A DNA stretch of 64,000 nucleotides from Clostridia bacterium (GTDB lineage Bacteria > Bacillota > Clostridia > Christensenellales > Aristaeellaceae): assembly GCA_017395685.1 (NCBI GenBank), contig JAFQOD010000077.1:26360-90359 (forward strand), given 5' to 3'. Made by a program: the position numbers and the translations under genes. The notes under the pieces are model-generated. The model made no database searches. It had not been told where the DNA came from and worked only from the letters and a program-made list of their open reading frames with translations. Below, piece by piece: positions 60,100 through 64,000 of the stretch. The first letter of the stretch is position 1; every line of letters starts with the position of its first letter.

Positions 60100-61896
60100 A
60101 TGGATATCTATCGCGCACATGTGCTCTGCTGCGGCGGTACCGGCTGTACTTCGTCCGGTTCTTCCCAGATTATCGAGCGCTTTGAAGAAAAGATTAAGGA
60201 AGCCGGCCTGGAAAAGGAAGTTAAGGTTATCCGCACCGGCTGCTTCGGCCTTTGCGAAGCCGGCCCCGTTGTTATCGTTTACCCCGAAGGCACCTTCTAT
60301 TCCCGCATCAAGGTAGAAGATGTTGACGAAATCGTCACCGAACATCTGCTCAAGGGCCGCAAGGTGCAGCATCTGGTATATTCTGATCATGCCACCCATG
60401 AACAGAATGCCAACAAGGGCCTGGCCGATATCAATTTCTACAAGCATCAGCATCGTCTCGCCCTGCGCAACTGCGGCGTGATCGATCCCGAAAATATCGA
60501 TGAATACCTGGCTTTCGATGGCTACAAGGCCCTGGAAAAGGCCCTGACCACCATGACCCGGGAAGAAGTAATCGATGAAATCCTCAAGTCCGGCCTGCGC
60601 GGCCGCGGCGGCGGCGGCTTCCCCACCGGCCTGAAGTGGAAGTTCACTTACAACTCCCAGGCTGATCAGAAGTACGTTGCCTGCAACGCCGACGAAGGCG
60701 ACCCCGGTGCTTTCATGGATCGCTCCATCCTGGAAGGCGACCCCCATGCCGTCATCGAAGCTATGGCCATCGCCGGCTATGCCATCGGCGCTTCCGAAGG
60801 CTATGTATACGTCCGTGCTGAATATCCCATCGCCGTCAAGCGCCTGCAGATCGCCATCGATCAGGCCAAGGAATATGGCTTGCTGGGCGAAAACATCTTC
60901 GGCACCGGCTTCAATTTCAATATGTTCATCCGTCTGGGCGCCGGCGCCTTCGTCTGCGGCGAAGAAACCGCTCTGATGCGCTCCATCGAAGGTAAGCGCG
61001 GTGAGCCCACTCCCCGTCCCCCCTTCCCCGCTGTAAAGGGCCTCTTTGCCAAGCCCACCATGCTCAACAACGTGGAAACCTACGCCAACGTGCCCCAGAT
61101 TATCCTCAACGGCGCCGATTGGTTTGCTTCCATGGGTACCGAAAAGAGCAAGGGCACCAAGGTATTCGCCCTGGGCGGCAAGATCAATAATACCGGCCTG
61201 GTGGAAGTCGAAATGGGCACTCCCCTCCGCTCCATCATTTATGATATCGGCGGCGGCATTCCCAACGGCAAGAAGTTCAAGGCTGTTCAGACCGGCGGCC
61301 CCTCCGGCGGCTGTCTGCCCGTGGAACTGCTGGATACCCCCGTTGACTACGATAACCTGATCGCTGCTGGTTCCATGATGGGCTCCGGCGGTATGATCGT
61401 TATGGACGAAGACAACTGCATGGTTGACATCGCCCGCTTCTTCCTGGATTTTACCGTAGATGAAAGCTGCGGCAAGTGCGCCCCCTGCCGTATCGGCACC
61501 CGGCGTATGCTGGAAATCCTGGAACGCATCGTGGAAGGCAAGGGCGAAGAAGGGGATATCGAAAAGCTGGAAAACCTGGCCAACACCATCAAGGCTACCG
61601 CTCTGTGCGGCCTGGGCCAGACTGCTCCCAACCCCGTTCTTTCCACCCTCAAATTCTTCCGTCATGAATATGAAGCCCATATCCGTGATAAGAAGTGCCC
61701 CGCCCATCACTGCCAGAAGCTGCTGCAGTATGTGATCACCGATAAGTGCCGCGGCTGCACCGCCTGCGCCCGCATCTGCCCCGCCGGCGCCATCTCCGGC
61801 AATGTGAAGGAAATGCATCACATCGATACTGCCAAGTGCCTCAAGTGCGGCGCCTGCATTGAAAAGTGCCGCTTTGGCGCGATCATCAAAGTCTGA
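60100..61896 (+). CDS. hydB: Hydrogenase subunit HydB (NuoF-like, NADH and FMN binding)
   Basis: The 598-residue diaphorase subunit has, in order, a thioredoxin-like 2Fe-2S domain (LCCGGTGCTSSGS, TGCFGLCEAGP), the NADH/FMN domain (SGLRGRGGGGFPTGLKWKF and CNADEGDPGAFMDRS), an SLBB domain, a 4Fe-4S site (ESCGKCAPCRIGTRRM) and two C-terminal ferredoxin 4Fe-4S motifs (CRGCTACARICPAGA, CLKCGACIEKCRFGA). In bifurcating enzymes this is where NADH electrons split. AGGAGG lies 8 nt before ATG 60100. Confidence 0.95.
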   Translation: MDIYRAHVLCCGGTGCTSSGSSQIIERFEEKIKEAGLEKEVKVIRTGCFGLCEAGPVVIVYPEGTFYSRIKVEDVDEIVTEHLLKGRKVQHLVYSDHATHEQNANKGLADINFYKHQHRLALRNCGVIDPENIDEYLAFDGYKALEKALTTMTREEVIDEILKSGLRGRGGGGFPTGLKWKFTYNSQADQKYVACNADEGDPGAFMDRSILEGDPHAVIEAMAIAGYAIGASEGYVYVRAEYPIAVKRLQIAIDQAKEYGLLGENIFGTGFNFNMFIRLGAGAFVCGEETALMRSIEGKRGEPTPRPPFPAVKGLFAKPTMLNNVETYANVPQIILNGADWFASMGTEKSKGTKVFALGGKINNTGLVEVEMGTPLRSIIYDIGGGIPNGKKFKAVQTGGPSGGCLPVELLDTPVDYDNLIAAGSMMGSGGMIVMDEDNCMVDIARFFLDFTVDESCGKCAPCRIGTRRMLEILERIVEGKGEEGDIEKLENLANTIKATALCGLGQTAPNPVLSTLKFFRHEYEAHIRDKKCPAHHCQKLLQYVITDKCRGCTACARICPAGAISGNVKEMHHIDTAKCLKCGACIEKCRFGAIIKV

Positions 61897-61920
61897 TTCG
61901 TGCAAGGAGGAAAAATCAAT

Positions 61921-63669
61921 ATGGAAAACTTCATCACCCTTACGATTGACGGCGTAAAGGTTGAGGTGCCCGCCGGCACGACCGTTTTGGAGGCCGCCAA
62001 AAAGGCTGGTATCAATATCCCCACGCTGTGCTATCTGAAAGATGTCAATGCCATCGGCGCTTGCCGTATGTGCGTGGTTGAAGCCGGCGGCCGTGCCCTG
62101 CAGGCTGCCTGCGTGCTCCCCGCCACCGAAGGCATGAATGTAAAGACCAATACCCCCGCCATCCGTGAACACCGCAAGACCCTGCTGGAGCTGGTGCTTT
62201 CCAACCACGATAAGAAGTGCCTCACCTGCACCCGCAGCCAGAACTGCGAACTGCAGAAGCTGTGCCGGGATCTGGGTGTGGAAAATGGCGATCGCTTCGC
62301 TGGCGCTCAGAACGAATATGCCATCGATAACGCCTCCCCCTCCATCGTTCGCGACAATAATAAGTGCATCCTGTGCCGCCGCTGCGTAGCCACCTGCGCC
62401 AAGGTGCAGAATGTGGGCGTAATCGGCGCCACCGGCCGCGGCTTTACCACCGCCATTGACTCTCCCTGGAATCTGAAGCTGAATGATATGGCCTGCATCA
62501 ACTGCGGCCAGTGCATCACCGCCTGCCCCGTAGGCGCCCTCTATGAAAAGGACGAAACCAAGCAGGTATGGGATCTGATCGCCAACCCCGCCAAGCACGT
62601 GGTTGTGCAGCCCGCTCCCGCCGTTCGCGCCGCCCTGGGCGAAGAATTCGGCATGCCCATCGGCACCTGCGTCACCGGCAAGATGGTTGCTGCCATGCGC
62701 CGCCTGGGCTTTGATAAGATCTTCGATACCGATTTCGCTGCTGACCTGACCATCATGGAAGAAGGCACCGAACTGATCGGCCGTATCCAGAACGGCGGCG
62801 TGCTGCCCATGATCACCAGCTGCTCCCCCGGCTGGATCAAGTTCTGCGAAACCTATTATCCCGAATTCATCCCCAACCTGTCCAGCTGCAAGTCTCCCCA
62901 TGAGATGATGGGCGCCGTAGTCAAGAGCTACTATGCCCAGAAGGCCGGCATCGATCCCAAGGATATCGCTGTTGTTTCCGTCATGCCCTGCACCGCCAAG
63001 AAGTTCGAAGCGGATCGTGAAGAACTGGCCGGCACCGGTTATCCGGATGTGGACGCCGTCATCACCACCCGCGAACTGGCTCACATGATCAAGGAAGCCG
63101 GCATCGATTTCGTCAATCTGCCCGATGAAGACTTCGACGATCTGCTGGGCGAATCCACCGGCGCCGGCGTCATCTTCGGCGCTACCGGCGGCGTTATGGA
63201 AGCCGCCCTGCGTACCGCCTATGAAGTGATCACCGGCGAAGAACTGACCGATGTGGACTTCACCGCTGTACGCGGCATCGAAGGCGTGAAGGAAGCCACC
63301 ATCAAGGTTGGCGATCTGGATGTAGCTGTGGCCGTTGCTCACGGCACCGGCAATGCCTCTAAGCTGCTGGATATGGTCAAGTCCGGCGAAAAGAATTACA
63401 CCTTCATCGAAGTGATGGGCTGCCCCGGCGGCTGCGTCACCGGCGGTGGTCAGCCCATCGTATCTGCTCAGGATAAGATGACCTGCGATCCCAAGGTGCT
63501 GCGTGCCAAGGCCCTCTATGGCGAAGATGCTGGCAAGGCCAAGCGGAAGAGCCATGAAAACGAAGAAGTGAAGAAGCTGTATGATGAATTCCTGGGCAAG
63601 CCCAATAGCCATAAGGCCCATGAGCTGCTCCACACCCACTATGTAAAGCGGGAAAAGTACAGCAAGTAA
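61921..63669 (+). CDS. hydA: [FeFe] hydrogenase catalytic subunit HydA
   Basis: HydA makes or oxidises H2 at the H-cluster. The 582-residue protein has an N-terminal 2Fe-2S domain (PTLCYLKDVNAIGACRMC), the His-Cys 4Fe-4S motif (CLTCTRSQNCELQKLC), two ferredoxin-type 4Fe-4S clusters (CILCRRCVATCAKV, CINCGQCITACPVGA), and the H-cluster motifs TSCSPGW, MPCTAKKFEAD and MGCPGGCVTGGGQP. The end (LLHTHYVKRE) is the small-subunit part. The maturases HydE/F/G are not in the window. AAGGAGG lies 10 nt before the ATG. Confidence 0.96.
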   Translation: MENFITLTIDGVKVEVPAGTTVLEAAKKAGINIPTLCYLKDVNAIGACRMCVVEAGGRALQAACVLPATEGMNVKTNTPAIREHRKTLLELVLSNHDKKCLTCTRSQNCELQKLCRDLGVENGDRFAGAQNEYAIDNASPSIVRDNNKCILCRRCVATCAKVQNVGVIGATGRGFTTAIDSPWNLKLNDMACINCGQCITACPVGALYEKDETKQVWDLIANPAKHVVVQPAPAVRAALGEEFGMPIGTCVTGKMVAAMRRLGFDKIFDTDFAADLTIMEEGTELIGRIQNGGVLPMITSCSPGWIKFCETYYPEFIPNLSSCKSPHEMMGAVVKSYYAQKAGIDPKDIAVVSVMPCTAKKFEADREELAGTGYPDVDAVITTRELAHMIKEAGIDFVNLPDEDFDDLLGESTGAGVIFGATGGVMEAALRTAYEVITGEELTDVDFTAVRGIEGVKEATIKVGDLDVAVAVAHGTGNASKLLDMVKSGEKNYTFIEVMGCPGGCVTGGGQPIVSAQDKMTCDPKVLRAKALYGEDAGKAKRKSHENEEVKKLYDEFLGKPNSHKAHELLHTHYVKREKYSK

Positions 63670-63683
63670 TCCAATAGCAAATC

Positions 63684-63716
63684 AGGCGGAGGGATGATCC
63701 CTCCGCCTTTTTCTTT
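63684..63716 (+). terminator. Terminator of the hydrogenase operon
   Basis: AGGCGGAGGGA (63684-63694) and TCCCTCCGCCT (63698-63708) form an 11-bp stem with a TGA loop, followed by TTTTCTTT. Confidence 0.93.
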
Positions 63717-63779
63717 GCTGATTTTCCCTGAATATCTTTATCCCGGATACCAATCCGGCAAAAAGCCCCTGCCTTCTTT

Positions 63780-64000
63780 TGGACTGTTCCCAGGACAGAG
63801 GACAGAGAAAAGAAACACCCTGTTGTAGATAAACAAAGTTTACATGGCCTTGCACCGAGTTTCAACTGGTGTGAGGCCATTTTTAAGAGAAATGCGCTCG
63901 AAATTGTAGAAATCGACGTACTCCTTAACAAGTTGTTCAACTTCGGAACGGGTAGTGAAGTGAGCACGGTACAAGCATTCGGTTTTCAAGGTACCGAAGA
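63780..64000 (-). mobile_element. End of an IS3-family insertion sequence (cut by window edge)
   Basis: From TGGACTGTTCCCAGGACAG at about 63780 the sequence looks like the end of an IS3-type element: such ends often begin TGGACTGT-CCC. The transposase C-terminus is encoded just inside. The other end lies beyond the window. Confidence 0.6.
63840..64000 (-). CDS. IS3-family transposase (OrfB, integrase core), C-terminal part
   Basis: The last 53 or so codons are visible on the minus strand, ending in TAA at 63842-63840. The translation includes FGTLKTECLYRAHFTT, VKEYVDFYNFERISLK and NGLTPVETRCKAM. This matches the end of the DDE integrase core of IS150/IS3-type OrfB, where the catalytic glutamate falls in the first stretch (K-x-E) and YNxxRxxxKxxxxTPxE follows. 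The gene is cut by the right window edge. Codon use differs from that of the hydrogenase genes. Confidence 0.85.
   Translation of the reverse strand, partial: FGTLKTECLYRAHFTTRSEVEQLVKEYVDFYNFERISLKNGLTPVETRCKAM

Noticed and set aside
59665..63639. A minus-strand open frame of over 1,300 codons opposite the hydrogenase genes
   Set aside because: It is antisense to five genes with clear families. The product is low in complexity (Gly, His, Ala-rich) and arises because the strong preference for C-ending codons removes stop codons on the other strand. No ribosome binding site or homology is visible.
1..64000. tRNA, rRNA, CRISPR arrays, prophage or conjugative modules
   Set aside because: None were seen. 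There are no regularly spaced repeats, no cas, phage structural or relaxase motifs, and no tRNA-like cloverleaf noticed; only the IS end at the right edge and the chromate module look mobile or transferred. A small tRNA could still be missed without a covariance-model search.

Overview
The window looks like chromosomal DNA from an anaerobic, endospore-forming member of the Clostridia. The evidence is spoIIE and spoIVB, an NAD-linked [FeFe] hydrogenase operon, Gram-positive style Shine-Dalgarno sites (AGGAGG at 5-12 nt) and many TTGACA-17-TATAAT promoters. Most genes are moderately GC-rich by eye and strongly prefer codons ending in C. An uncultured gut or rumen lineage is plausible, but that is inference; no rRNA or tRNA gene is present to place it.

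Layout. Positions 1-7810 (minus strand) hold a partial alpha/beta hydrolase and a compact run read comFC, walJ-like, a second metallo-beta-lactamase fold gene, comEC, holA, rsmG, then a separately terminated Noc/ParB-like gene. Positions 7957-16609 (plus) hold an unknown gene, then an apparent operon: GntR/FCD regulator, oligoendopeptidase F, Lrp/AsnC regulator, aminotransferase, CapA-like secreted protein, a degenerate isopropylmalate-dehydrogenase-like protein and an alkaline-phosphatase-superfamily phosphodiesterase. Positions 16647-27344 carry spoIIE, then a maltodextrin region: a secreted GH13 enzyme, two small membrane proteins, and a MalE-MalF-MalG-MsmX-type ABC transporter behind a LacI-family operator. 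A GltS-type symporter follows.

Positions 29073-34107 are an accessory stretch: an unknown protein, an XRE-TPR regulator, and an ArsR regulator with two half-size chromate transporters. The chromate module lies between a truncated copy of the spoIVB 3' end and the intact spoIVB. Positions 34438-45186 are a purine cluster in pathway style (purE, F, M, N, IMP cyclohydrolase of the archaeal type, stand-alone AICAR formyltransferase, purD, single-chain purL). The PurF-like protein lacks the usual N-terminal cysteine, and two related palindromic repeats lie after the formyltransferase gene and after purL.

Positions 45445-53729 contain a GNAT acetyltransferase, a secreted papain-like candidate, a lipid kinase, a PucR/CdaR-type regulator with a CtpA protease, and an ECF sigma/anti-sigma pair followed by a secreted protein. 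Positions 53919-58309 (minus) have an ABC-F ATPase, a DUF6483-like gene, secG and a MATE exporter gene broken by one missing base. Positions 58655-63669 are a five-gene electron-bifurcating-type hydrogenase operon: HydC, an ATPase-fold protein, a small 2Fe-2S protein, HydB, HydA. The window ends inside an IS3-family element.

Starts were chosen from visible ribosome binding sites and ATGA/TGATG overlaps. Functions rest on family motifs read by eye; no database search was possible.
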